Shown: piece after piece, positions 42,260-50,711 of the stretch | Numbering within the stretch: the stretch's first letter is position 1 | How the letters are laid out: the number at the start of each line of letters is the position of its first letter | Assembly (NCBI RefSeq): GCF_001982635.1 | Contig: NZ_MKFI01000001.1 | Location: 1,010,891 to 1,074,890 of the forward strand | DNA length: 64,000 bases | DNA from: Bradyrhizobium mercantei | Lineage (GTDB): Bacteria; Pseudomonadota; Alphaproteobacteria; Rhizobiales; Xanthobacteraceae | Direction: 5' to 3' | The notes under the pieces: model-generated | What the model saw: only the letters and a program-made list of their open reading frames with translations | What the model was told of the DNA's origin: nothing | The model's database searches: none | Program-made: the position numbers and the translations under genes

Positions 42260-42288
42260 GGCGGAGCCCGGCACCCGGCCTCTGTGCT

Positions 42289-42852
42289 TCAAGTGGCGTG
42301 ATCGGCCGTATCCGTGCCGATCATCCGCGCGGCGACGCGGTCGCGCCTGACGAAGTAATGGAACGCCACCGCCACGAGGTGCAGCACGATCAGCGCCAGC
42401 AGCACGTAGGCGAAGAAGATGTGGCGCTCCTCATAGGCATCCGCCGCCGCCTTGTCGGGCGAGGTGATCTGGGGGATGTGGAACAGGCCGAAGAAGCTCG
42501 AATAATCCTGGGCACGGGAGCCGGAATGGGCCCAGCCCAGGACAGCCACCAGGATGGTGACGGCATAGAGCGCGCCGTGGCTGACCCGGGCGGCGATCCG
42601 CTGCCAGGAGGGCATGTCGGCGGGAAGCGCCGGGGTCGGATTGACGCCACGCCAGACCAGCCGCAGCACCGTCAGCAGCAGCACCAGATAGCCGATGTCG
42701 GCGTGGATCGACCGATAGAAAAACTTGTCCGCCCGCGCCGGGATGTGGTTCATCCACCAGCCATAGGCCAGCATGCCGATGATGGCTGCCCCCAGCACCC
42801 AGTGGAAGGCGCGGGCGAGCGAGCCCCAGTTGGTGGCGGTATTGCGCATCAT
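42289..42852 (-). CDS. Cytochrome b561 family protein
   Basis: 187 residues from the first of two adjacent ATGs (42852). Four membrane helices with histidines positioned for two b-type hemes: ARAFHWVLGAAI, YRSIHADIGYLVLLL, RVSHGALYAVTILVAV and ALIVLHLVAVAFHYFVRRD. Inner-membrane electron carrier of the bacterial CybB type, probably oxidising ubiquinol for a periplasmic partner such as a superoxide or YceI-type function. Convergent with the amidohydrolase and divergent from murI. Confidence 0.9.
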   Translation of the reverse strand: MMRNTATNWGSLARAFHWVLGAAIIGMLAYGWWMNHIPARADKFFYRSIHADIGYLVLLLTVLRLVWRGVNPTPALPADMPSWQRIAARVSHGALYAVTILVAVLGWAHSGSRAQDYSSFFGLFHIPQITSPDKAAADAYEERHIFFAYVLLALIVLHLVAVAFHYFVRRDRVAARMIGTDTADHAT

Positions 42853-43035
42853 GGTGGACTGGCCCCCTGCGGCCCCGGTTTGGATTTCGCACGTCGCAGC
42901 AATAGCTTGCCGTGATACTTGCAGGTATTGGCCAAGGCCATATGAAATTCCCGCCTTCACTGCCTTTTGTCGGCCGCAGACAGCGGATAGCCAGAAACAA
43001 CTGAATGGTAACCCTGCTTCGGATAGAATTTCCGC

Positions 43036-43827
43036 GTGTCCACTCCCCCGACCATCCTCGTCTTCGATTCCGGCCTCGGCGGCCTCACCGTGCTGCGCGA
43101 GATCGTCCGCGCCCGGCCCGACGCGCATTATGTCTACGTCGCCGATGACGCCTTCTTTCCCTATGGCCACCATGGCGAGGACGAGATCATCGCCCGCGTG
43201 GTGCCGCTGGTCGGCGAGCTGATCGAGGCCCACGCCCCCGACCTGGTCGTGATCGCCTGCAACACGGCTTCCACGCTCGTCATGTCGCATCTGCGTGATG
43301 CCTACCGCCTGCCCTTCGTCGGCACGGTGCCGGCGATCAAGCCGGCCTGCGCCTCGTCGAAAACCCGCCGCGTCTCGGTGCTCGGCACCAGGGGCACCGT
43401 GAAGCGGGAATATACCCGCAAGCTGATCTCGGACTTCGCGCAAGGCTGCGAGGTGACGCTGGTCGGGTCCGGCGAGCTCGCCTCGCTGGCCGAGGCCGCC
43501 CTCAGCGGCCAAAAAGTGCGTGACGAGGACATCGCGGCCGAGCTCGCGCCCTGCTTCGTCGGCGACGGCGCCAATGACCCCGCCCGCACCGACACCATCG
43601 TGCTCGCCTGCACGCATTACCCGCTGCTGCTGGAGCGCCTGACCAGGCTCGCGCCCTGGCCGGTCGACTGGATCGATCCGGCGCCGGCGATCGCCCGCCG
43701 CGTCGCGGATCTGCTTGGCCCGGCCGCGAGCGACCAAGCTGGCGCCGAGATGATTTTCACCTCGAAGCGCCCGCACGCACTGGCCGATGCGCTGACGCCG
43801 TTCTTCGGCGGCCGCGTCCCGGCCTGA
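43036..43827 (+). CDS. murI: Glutamate racemase
   Basis: 263 residues from GTG 43036. Family motifs: ILVFDSGLGGLTVLREIVRA, YVADDAFFPYG, the catalytic cysteines in VVIACNTASTLVM and TIVLACTHYPLLLERL, and DPAPAIARRV. It makes D-glutamate for peptidoglycan. The GTG start lacks a strong ribosome-binding site, but no better start exists upstream in frame. Followed 60 bases later by an aldolase gene. Confidence 0.94.
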   Translation: MSTPPTILVFDSGLGGLTVLREIVRARPDAHYVYVADDAFFPYGHHGEDEIIARVVPLVGELIEAHAPDLVVIACNTASTLVMSHLRDAYRLPFVGTVPAIKPACASSKTRRVSVLGTRGTVKREYTRKLISDFAQGCEVTLVGSGELASLAEAALSGQKVRDEDIAAELAPCFVGDGANDPARTDTIVLACTHYPLLLERLTRLAPWPVDWIDPAPAIARRVADLLGPAASDQAGAEMIFTSKRPHALADALTPFFGGRVPA

Positions 43828-43887
43828 TCCTTTTCGCCGTCACAACGCGCTGCTAGTTTGCCCTCGCCTCATCGAGGGAGCACTGCA

Positions 43888-44664
43888 TTGACTTCAGCAT
43901 CGCTGACGCCGCTCAACCGCCTGCGCAAGGCGTGGCGCGACAAGCACCCGACCTTCGGCGCGATCGCGACCATTCCGAGCATCCAGACCGTGCAGATCAT
44001 GGCGCAGTCGCTGGACTGGATCATCGTCGATCTCGAGCACGGGCCGATCGATCTCGGCACCGCGCATGCGATGATCGTGGCAACCTCGGGGACATCATGC
44101 GTGCCGATGGTGCGGATATCAGCCAACGAGCCGCACCTCGCCAAGGCGCCGATGGACATCGGCGCGCTCGGCATCAATTTTCCGATGATCTGCAATCGCG
44201 CCGACGCCGAGAAAGCGGCGCGCAGCGTGCGCTATCCGCCGAAGGGCGACCGGCTCTGGGGCCCGTTCCATGCGCCGTTCCGCTGGGGCGTCTCGATGAA
44301 CGACTACATGGCGACCGCCGACGACGACATGATCTGCATGATCACGATCGAGCATGTCGAGGCCGTGAATCGCATCGACGAGATCATGGCGACGCCGGGC
44401 ATCGACCTCGCGGTGATCGGTCCCGGCGATCTCGCCACCTCGATCAACAAGCGCGGCCTGCCCGACGATCCCGAGGTGGTCGCGCTGATGCAGCGCGCCG
44501 AGCAAGGCATCATGAAGAGCGGCGTGCCGCTCGGCGGCGTCGCGCGCACCGCTGAGCAGGCCAATGCGATGATCGACCGCGGCTACCTGGCGCTCGCGCT
44601 CGGCTTCGACTGGTCGCTGTTCCAGCGCGGCATCGCAGCCGCGTTCGCCGGGATCAAACGGTAG
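43888..44664 (+). CDS. HpcH/HpaI-family aldolase
   Basis: 258 residues from TTG 43888, selected because GAGGGAG lies eight bases before it. TIM-barrel class II pyruvate aldolase family: WIIVDLEHGPIDLGTAHAMI, PMVRISANEP, MICMITIEHVEAVNRIDEI (metal Glu) and LAVIGPGDLATSINKRGLPD (metal Asp). The family cleaves 2-keto-3-deoxy-hydroxy acids to pyruvate and an aldehyde. Specific substrate unknown; aromatic or sugar-acid catabolism is likely. Confidence 0.88.
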   Translation: MTSASLTPLNRLRKAWRDKHPTFGAIATIPSIQTVQIMAQSLDWIIVDLEHGPIDLGTAHAMIVATSGTSCVPMVRISANEPHLAKAPMDIGALGINFPMICNRADAEKAARSVRYPPKGDRLWGPFHAPFRWGVSMNDYMATADDDMICMITIEHVEAVNRIDEIMATPGIDLAVIGPGDLATSINKRGLPDDPEVVALMQRAEQGIMKSGVPLGGVARTAEQANAMIDRGYLALALGFDWSLFQRGIAAAFAGIKR

Positions 44665-44714
44665 GCGTGGCCCCATCGGCAATCACTCGATCTGGGCGAT
44701 GAGCGGCGCAAGCC

Positions 44715-45496
44715 CTAGATCGTCGAGAGATAGAGACTGGGATCGAAATATTGCGTGGCCGGCGTTGCAGCTGGGATCGGAGCCTCGGTTGCGAAGAAGT
44801 CGCTGACCTGCTGCAACCACTTGGTGACGGTGCCGTCGGCGCAAAGCCGCTTCCACTCCCGTGACGAAAACATCTTCTGCGCCGCCAGCGCTTCCTCGAT
44901 ATCGGCGACCGACGCTTGCGGATAGTGGCTCTTCTGCAAGGTTTCAGCCACAGCCTTGCGGTGGCGCATCATGTGGTCGTTGGCGTCGGCCCAGCCGCGA
45001 ATGATCCGGGCGAAGACGTCGCGGTTCGCCGCAAAATATTCCTGCCGGGCAAGCCAGCCGCCGACGACCGCGGACTGCGGATAGTAGGCGGATGCGTCGA
45101 CCAGCTTGATTGCACCGGGCAGCTTTTCACGCACCGCGATGTTGAAGGGCACCCAGAGCGCGACGGCAGGCACCTCGCCCGCGATGAATGCGTTCACGGC
45201 GGCGGACATGTTGCTGTTCACGATCTCGACGTCGGCCGGCGCGAGACCGTTGGCGCGCAACGCGCGGTCCAGGAAGATGTGCGCAGTGCTCATCCTGGTG
45301 GTCGCGATCCGCTTGCCGCGCAGGTCGGCGAAGGTCCGCACGCCCTTGTCGGGCCGGACCCAGAGCTGAGCGGTCGCGATCTCGATATCGTTGACCAGGA
45401 ACGCTGTATAACCGCCGCGCGGCAGCAAGCTCGAGATCACGGCACCGGCCGAGAGCACGTCGAGTTTGCCGGCAGCCATCGGCTTTGCGCTGTGGC
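44715..45496 (-). pseudogene. 5'-truncated ABC substrate-binding protein (SsuA/TauA-like) remnant
   Basis: The frame continues from about 45500 through an internal ATG at 45479 ([18 protein letters not shown]) to the stop at 44715. It matches the later two thirds of an NMT1/SsuA-type periplasmic binding protein (RTFADLRGKRIATTRMSTAH, GEVPAVALWVPFN, YPQSAVVGGWLARQEYF). The signal peptide and first lobe are missing; the reading frame runs straight into sulfatase sequence in another frame. Transport of sulfonate-like compounds is the family role. No permease or ATPase gene is near, so this is a decayed locus. Confidence 0.75.
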
Positions 45497-45910
45497 CGGC
45501 GCCCCGGGATAACCGACCTTGCTCAGGCCCGAGCGAATAATGTGCTGGCCGGTGAGAAACGCCGAACGGCCCGCGGTGCAGGACTGTTCGCCGTAATAGT
45601 GCTGGAACTTGATGCCCTCGCGCGCGATGCGGTCGATGCTGGGCGTCTCATACCCCATCAGGCCGTTCGAATAGGCGCTGATATTGGCAACGCCGATGTC
45701 GTCGCCCCAGATCACGAGGATATTCGGCTTGCGGCCTGATGGAGCTGAAGGTGCGGGGCTTGCCGCCGGCGCTGACTTTTGCGCCTGCGCCAAGGCGTCC
45801 GATGTCAGCGCTGCCGCTGCTACAAGCGTGGATGTGCCCAGCAACAGATTGCGGCGATCGATAGCCTGAGTCTTGCCGGTCTGCTTGTTGTCGTCGGCTT
45901 CGCTGCTCAT
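45497..45910 (-). pseudogene. 3'-truncated arylsulfatase
   Basis: From ATG 45910 (AGGGAG upstream): a twin-arginine leader ([20 protein letters not shown]), then sulfatase sequence [20 protein letters not shown] (metal Asp-Asp) and [20 protein letters not shown], holding the formylglycine-site motif C-T-A-G-R. Homology stops after SKVGYPGAP; 15 to 20 unrelated residues in another gene's frame follow until a stop. About 140 of the usual 500 or more residues remain, so no active enzyme is expected. It lies just downstream of a formylglycine-generating enzyme gene. Confidence 0.8.
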
Positions 45911-45936
45911 CTCGAACTCCCTACATTGATAGACCT

Positions 45937-46941
45937 TCACGTCGCTGGATTGGAAACGGCGGGCGATGGCCGCACCACGCAGCGAAAGCCGACATGGCTG
46001 GTCGAGGTATCGACCGGCTCGGCATGGCGCGCGGCCGGGCGGTAGCGGCGGCAGTAGTTCGGCGCGCAGAGATGCGAGCCGCCCTTGAGAACCTTGCGGG
46101 GAATCCTGATCGCGGGCTGCGAGGAATCGTAGCTCGCCTCCTCGCGGCCGCCGCGCGGGTTCTGCGGAATGCAGCAGGGCTTTGCGGCGTCGGTCTCATG
46201 GCGGGCGGACCACCAGTCGGCGGTCCACTCCCAGACATTGCCGATCATGTCGTAGAGGCCGTAACCGTTCGGCGGAAACGCGGTCACCGGCGAGGTTCGC
46301 TCGAAGCCGTCCTCGCAGAGATTCTGCAACGGGAAATTGCCCTGCCAGGTGTTGGCCATGTGCTTGCCGCCGGGCGTCAGGGCGTTGCCCCAGGCATATT
46401 CCTCGGCCTCGAGCCCGCCGCGCGCCGCGAACTCCCATTCCGCTTCGGTTGGAAGCTCCTTGCCGGCCCATTTGGCATAAGCGAGCACATCGGCATAGGC
46501 GACGTGAACCACCGGATGGCTGCCGAGCACATTGATGTTGCTGCGCGGACCGTAGGGGCGACGCCAGTTCGCGCCTCTCATGAAGGTCCACCATTGGCTC
46601 CAGTCGAGCAGGGTGGTGACCCGGCGCGGCGGACAGAACACCAGCGAGCCCGCGTACAGCATATCGGGCAGCGCACCCGGATATTGCGCAGGATCGGGCG
46701 GCCGCTCGGCGATCGTGATGTGCCCGGTCTCCCGCACGAACTCGCGGAACTGGGCGTTGGTTACCGGCGTGCGGTCAATCCAGAAGCCGTCGACTGACGC
46801 CCGATGCGACGGCGCCTCCTCGGGATAATGATGGTCCGAGCCCATACGGAACGTGCCGCCGGGAATCCAGATCATGTCGCCGTCGGTCTGGACGCGGTCG
46901 TCCGGCCCTGATTCATCTGATGGGGTATCGGCGCGATACAT
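45937..46941 (-). CDS. Formylglycine-generating enzyme (sulfatase-modifying factor)
   Basis: 334 residues, cytosolic. SUMF1/FGE-sulfatase fold: [72 protein letters not shown]. The two active-site cysteines are present in [19 protein letters not shown] (C-x4-C), so it should oxidise a sulfatase cysteine to formylglycine. It lies 26 bases upstream of the sulfatase on the same strand, an expected enzyme-substrate pair, but that sulfatase is truncated. Confidence 0.92.
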   Translation of the reverse strand: MYRADTPSDESGPDDRVQTDGDMIWIPGGTFRMGSDHHYPEEAPSHRASVDGFWIDRTPVTNAQFREFVRETGHITIAERPPDPAQYPGALPDMLYAGSLVFCPPRRVTTLLDWSQWWTFMRGANWRRPYGPRSNINVLGSHPVVHVAYADVLAYAKWAGKELPTEAEWEFAARGGLEAEEYAWGNALTPGGKHMANTWQGNFPLQNLCEDGFERTSPVTAFPPNGYGLYDMIGNVWEWTADWWSARHETDAAKPCCIPQNPRGGREEASYDSSQPAIRIPRKVLKGGSHLCAPNYCRRYRPAARHAEPVDTSTSHVGFRCVVRPSPAVSNPAT

Positions 46942-46960
46942 GGCGATGCACCCGCTCGCA

Positions 46961-47488
46961 CTAGCGTGGGCAGTAATCCCAGAAGCCCTGTGTTCGGGAC
47001 GGATCGGTGTAGTACCAGCACATGCCCGGCGCCGGCGGTGCGGCCGCAGCGCTTGCCGCCGTCACGAAGCCGACCGCTGCGCCGGCTGCGACCGCGCCAC
47101 CGACCGGCCAGCCGTACCAGCCGGGCCGCGCCCAGCCCCCAGGCCGCGGCCCGGGAAGCGGCCGGGGCCCGACCCAGCGCGCGCCGCCGCCATGCCAGCC
47201 GGGCCGAACTCCCGGACCCACCACCGTCCGGCTGCGATAGGCAACCGCCCCGCCGCGCGGGCCGACCGCAACGCCGCCGCGGCGCACGACGGCACGCACT
47301 TGGACGACGTCATCGCGAGCTTGTTGCTGTTTGACGAGCGGCAGTGACGCCGAAGCGCTGATGTTGATCGCCGATGCCGGACCTGCTTGCGCGACAAGCG
47401 CGGTGACTCCTAGAAGCGCCACGCGGAAAATCCTGGTGAAGATCGCAGCATGCTTTTCCTGGTGACCGAACCTTGTGCTCGATTGCAT
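46961..47488 (-). CDS. Exported Gly/Pro/Arg-rich protein
   Basis: 175 residues. A signal peptide (cleavage after QAGPASA) precedes a low-complexity stretch with repeated GPRP/PG-W modules (GWHGGGARWVGPRPLPGPRP, GWARPGWYGWPVGG) and an alanine-rich segment that might insert in a membrane (GGAVAAGAAVGFVTAASAAA). The C-terminus CWYYTDPSRTQGFWDYC has two cysteines and many aromatics, a tail I recall in short exported proteins of Bradyrhizobium. Function unknown. Downstream of a wide gene-free interval. Confidence 0.7.
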   Translation of the reverse strand: MQSSTRFGHQEKHAAIFTRIFRVALLGVTALVAQAGPASAINISASASLPLVKQQQARDDVVQVRAVVRRGGVAVGPRGGAVAYRSRTVVGPGVRPGWHGGGARWVGPRPLPGPRPGGWARPGWYGWPVGGAVAAGAAVGFVTAASAAAAPPAPGMCWYYTDPSRTQGFWDYCPR

Positions 47489-48437
47489 TGTCGCGCCCTT
47501 CCATTTTTCTGTGCTGCTCGTTTCGGCAGTGTTGATCCGTCAGCCCTTCTTCCCTTTCTCCTCTGTCGCCATCGGTATGCACGTCTACGTGCACACCGCT
47601 CCGCGGCGCGTGATCGCTCCCTCGGGACGTTGCTAGGAGCCGATTTCGCGCTGCGATCAAATGATAGCGCAGCACGCTCTGCGTGTGATGTGCAGTTTGT
47701 GCCAATCTCAGTCGCAAGGCGTGCAGCCTTAACGAAAGATGTGCCAAATCGGTCAATCCGGTACGGCCCTCCAAATTGCTTTCTCGAAAAAACAGACGAA
47801 AATTCGCACCACCGCGATGCGCATCGAACAGCGCTGACTGGTTGTGCGCGGGTCGTCCTTCTGTCGAGCCATGCAGTTTGAGCACGTCGCCGGCGGACAC
47901 CGCAGACGATCGATCGGCCGGTCGCGCCGGAAATCACGATCACCGATTTGCTCGACGCAAGCTCCCGGCGTGGAAAACACTTCTGTTAATCTGAATCCGA
48001 ATTCCAGCACGTGGATTGCCCATCTCACCAGATTGAGGAGCGCTTCGCGATCGTCACGCGCGTTGCGGCGAGATCAGGCGGACGCGGACATCACGATCGA
48101 CGAGCATGATCGATGCGGAAGGCGGTACCCTCCCGCAAACGCCTGCGCGTTTTCGCAAGGGCGATGACAAGCAGCCCGGCCTCGCCGGAGAGAACAAGTT
48201 CCAGCCATGTCACGAAGGAACCCGGCTCAACATTGAGCGGCGCAAGCGCAAACTGTGCGCAGCGCAATTGCCTGAACAGCTTGTCAGCCCTGTGTAAGCA
48301 CGGCCGCGCTAAATTCCGCGACATCCCGCGCTATTGGATGAACGGACTAATCCCAATGTCGAAAGCGTACATCACACATCATCTGCTTTTCGCCGCGATT
48401 CCGCGCTGCTAGAGTTTTGCGGGTTGGGAGGAAATGC
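47489..48437. other. 950-base region without a supportable gene
   Basis: Lower GC than the flanks. Overlapping open frames exist on both strands, but none has a recognisable domain, signal peptide with ribosome-binding site or consistent codon use. It may hold regulatory DNA for the two flanking exported-protein genes or decayed sequence. Confidence 0.5.
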
Positions 48438-48827
48438 ATGTTCAGGAAATTGCTGCTTGGTCTCACCGTAATTGCCTTTGCCGGTGCCGGCGCTGCCGTT
48501 GCGCAGCAGAGCGGCATCAAGCGGACCCCGCTGCAGAAGGTCGATTTCCCGGCGGGCTACACCACGGTCACCGCGATTGCCGAGGTTCCGGCCGGGGGTG
48601 CGTCGGGGCGTCACAGCCATCCGGGCGCTGAAACCGGCTATGTGCTCGAGGGTGAGCTCGAGCTTCTGATCGACGGCAAACCGCCGCTGAAGCTGAAAGC
48701 GGGCGATTCCTACCAGATCCCGGAAGGCGCAGTGCACGACGCCAAGACTTCCGGCGACAAGCCGCTCAAGGTGCTCGGGGTCTACGTGGTCAAGGCCGGC
48801 GAGCCCTTGGCGAAACCGGCGCCGTGA
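48438..48827 (+). CDS. Exported cupin-domain protein
   Basis: 129 residues from ATG 48438, behind GGGAGGAA. Signal peptide (LLLGLTVIAFAGAGAAVAQQ), then one cupin_2 barrel with metal histidines and glutamate in ASGRHSHPGAETGYVLEGEL (H-x-H...E) and a second-motif histidine in QIPEGAVHDAKTSGDKPLKV. Periplasmic single-domain cupins of this kind are of unknown role; binding of a small metal-chelating ligand is plausible. A hairpin follows the stop. Confidence 0.85.
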   Translation: MFRKLLLGLTVIAFAGAGAAVAQQSGIKRTPLQKVDFPAGYTTVTAIAEVPAGGASGRHSHPGAETGYVLEGELELLIDGKPPLKLKAGDSYQIPEGAVHDAKTSGDKPLKVLGVYVVKAGEPLAKPAP

Positions 48828-48831
48828 ACCC

Positions 48832-48860
48832 GAACCGATTGGTCTCCGACCAATTGGTTC
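48832..48860 (+). terminator. Hairpin after the cupin gene
   Basis: GAACCGATTGGT pairs with ACCAATTGGTTC (one G-T pair) around CTCCG. There is no T-tract, so terminator function is tentative. Confidence 0.45.
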
Positions 48861-48947
48861 ATGTTGGCTTCAGGTGCGGCGCGCAACAGTGTGAACTCAC
48901 CGGGCCTTTGATTTTCTTGCCTGACTGCAGGGACGTGAACTGAACAG

Positions 48948-49733
48948 ATGCGCGGTAAATTTCGTCGGATTTCATTGCCGCGCCGTCTCGTCGCCGATTT
49001 GATGTACGCATCGGCCGGCGTGCCGTTCGTCTCGCTGACGCGCTCGGTGAACGTTCGTGCGGTGGTCGAGGCCCGCGCACGCGCGGCGCAGGCACCGGGC
49101 TGGGCCGCCATCTTCGTCAAGGCCTTCGCGCTGGTCGCCAAGACCGAGCCGACCTTGCGGACGCTGCACGTCAAATGGCCATGGCCTTGCCTGTACGAGC
49201 TGCCGCGCAGCGTCGGCATGGTGGCCGTTGCGCGCGTTGAGAAGGGTGAGGACTGCGTGCTGTTCGAGCGAGTTTGCGCCGCCGACGAGATGGCGCTCAG
49301 CGATGTCGATGCGCTGATCCGCCGCGCCAAGACCGCGCCGCTGCACGAGATCCCCTCGTTCCGCAAAACGCTCTGCGTGACGCGCCTGCCGCTTCCGCTA
49401 CGCCGCCTGGCTTGGGCGATCGGGCTGAATTTCGGCCGGCAGCGCGCCAATTTCTGCGGCAGCTTCGGCGTGACCTCGGTTGCGGCCTATGGCCCGGGCG
49501 AGTTGCACGCGCTGAGCCCGGGCCCGTTTCTGCTCAGCTATGGTGTGATCAAGCCTGATAACACCGTCGATGTGGTGCTGCGCTGGGACCATCTGGTCTG
49601 CGATGCCGCCCTGATCGCACAGACCCTGACCCGGCTCGAGCAGGTGCTGGCCGGCGAAATCGCCGCGGAATTGGGCGTGATCCGGCCGCAGGCCGACGCC
49701 CGGCTGGTTCGGGCGGCCGGAAACCGCCTCTGA
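48948..49733 (+). CDS. Stand-alone acyltransferase-fold protein (2-oxoacid dehydrogenase E2 catalytic-domain-like)
   Basis: 261 residues. It resembles the catalytic domain of dihydrolipoamide acyltransferases/chloramphenicol acetyltransferase: an early VSLTRSVNVRAVVEARARAA, FVKAFALVAKTEPTLRTLHV, GSFGVTSVAAYGPGELHALS and the HxxxD motif RWDHLVCDAALIAQTLTRLE. Lipoyl and E1/E3-binding domains are absent, so it is not a classical E2 subunit. It probably uses a CoA-linked acyl donor. Single gene, upstream of rpsD but with its own spacing and a separate rpsD promoter. Confidence 0.75.
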   Translation: MRGKFRRISLPRRLVADLMYASAGVPFVSLTRSVNVRAVVEARARAAQAPGWAAIFVKAFALVAKTEPTLRTLHVKWPWPCLYELPRSVGMVAVARVEKGEDCVLFERVCAADEMALSDVDALIRRAKTAPLHEIPSFRKTLCVTRLPLPLRRLAWAIGLNFGRQRANFCGSFGVTSVAAYGPGELHALSPGPFLLSYGVIKPDNTVDVVLRWDHLVCDAALIAQTLTRLEQVLAGEIAAELGVIRPQADARLVRAAGNRL

Positions 49734-49788
49734 GGGCCAAAATTGTCGATTTTGGTGCCGATTTGACCCAAAACGGCCCGCGTTTTGT

Positions 49789-49817
49789 TTGACAGACCCG
49801 GACTTTCTCCTTAAGAC
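49789..49817 (+). promoter_or_regulatory. Sigma-70-like promoter of rpsD
   Basis: TTGACA at 49789-49794 and TAAGAC at 49812-49817 with a 17-base spacer. The -35 is a perfect consensus, in keeping with a ribosomal protein gene. Transcription would start about 49824. Confidence 0.7.
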
Positions 49818-50001
49818 GACCCTTGCTCGCGGGCCGGTTTCGGCCCGCGATGCGTTTCGCGACCCGTGGTTCTCCCCGAGCTTTCGAGGCGGACCTGTCG
49901 GTACAGGCCTTTTGGCCGGTACACAGGAGGGCGCGTCTCCTCAAACCCTTGACTGACAAAACGCCGGTCGCTTCGTGCGACGGCTATGCAAAGAGGACGC
50001 G
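49818..50001 (+). promoter_or_regulatory. Structured leader of rpsD
   Basis: About 180 untranslated bases. A perfect hairpin CGCGGGCCG-GTTT-CGGCCCGCG is at 49828-49849 and a smaller CCTGT-CGGT-ACAGG follows near 49893-49906. Length and structure suggest possible autoregulation by S4, as happens with S4 binding sites in other bacteria; I know of no matching family for alphaproteobacteria. Confidence 0.4.
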
Positions 50002-50619
50002 ATGACAAAGCGCAGTGAGGCGAAGTACAAGATCGATCGCCGCATGGGCCAGAATATCTGGGGCCGCCCGAAGAGCCCCGTGAACCGCCGCGAATACGGC
50101 CCCGGCCAGCACGGCCAGCGCCGCAAGGGCAAGCTCTCCGACTTCGGCGTGCAGCTCCGCGCCAAGCAGAAGCTCAAAGGCTACTACGCCAACATTTCCG
50201 AGCGCCAGTTCCATGGCATCTATGTCGAAGCCAGCCGCCTGAAGGGCGACACCGGCGAGAACCTGATCGGCCTGCTCGAGCGCCGTCTCGACACCGTGGT
50301 CTATCGCGCCAAGTTCGTCTCCACGATGTTCGCCGCGCGCCAGTTCATCAACCACGGCCACGTCAAGGTGAACGGCCGCAAGGTCAACATCGGCAGCTAC
50401 AAGCTGAAGGTCGGCGACGTCGTCGAGGTCAAGGAATCCTCCAAGCAGCTCACCCCGGTGCTGGAAGCAAGCCAGCTCCCCGAGCGCGACGTGCCCGACT
50501 TCATCGAGGTCGATCACTCCAAGATGACCGCGAAGTACGCGCGCACCCCCGGCCTCTCGGATGTGCCGTTCCCGGTGCAGATGGAGCCGCATCTGATCGT
50601 CGAATTCTATTCGCGCTGA
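50002..50619 (+). CDS. rpsD: 30S ribosomal protein S4
   Basis: 205 residues from ATG 50002 (AGAGGA upstream), the usual S4 length. [40 protein letters not shown], the S4 RNA-binding domain [40 protein letters not shown], and the C-terminal [15 protein letters not shown] are all conserved. A primary 16S rRNA binder that starts 30S assembly. It stands alone with its own promoter and terminator, apart from the alpha operon, as usual in alphaproteobacteria. Confidence 0.98.
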   Translation: MTKRSEAKYKIDRRMGQNIWGRPKSPVNRREYGPGQHGQRRKGKLSDFGVQLRAKQKLKGYYANISERQFHGIYVEASRLKGDTGENLIGLLERRLDTVVYRAKFVSTMFAARQFINHGHVKVNGRKVNIGSYKLKVGDVVEVKESSKQLTPVLEASQLPERDVPDFIEVDHSKMTAKYARTPGLSDVPFPVQMEPHLIVEFYSR

Positions 50620-50642
50620 TCACAGCACGCATGCGAGATCCG

Positions 50643-50673
50643 AAAGGCCCCGGTTTTGCCGGGGCCTTTTTGT
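50643..50673 (+). terminator. Rho-independent terminator of rpsD
   Basis: AAAGGCCCCGG-TTTTG-CCGGGGCCTTT followed by more T residues. Confidence 0.93.
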
Positions 50674-50711
50674 TTGGCTAAAGTCAGGGCATATCGACCG
50701 AGAGAAACAAC

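Noticed and set aside
45437..45940. Treating the sulfatase fragment as a short functional gene
   Set aside because: It has only about 140 family residues and then frame-shifted sequence from another gene; most of the sulfatase fold is missing.
47310..47900. Overlapping open frames around the Gly/Pro-rich gene
   Set aside because: Mutually overlapping, no start signals and no domains; only the exported protein frame at 46961-47488 is supported by a signal peptide.
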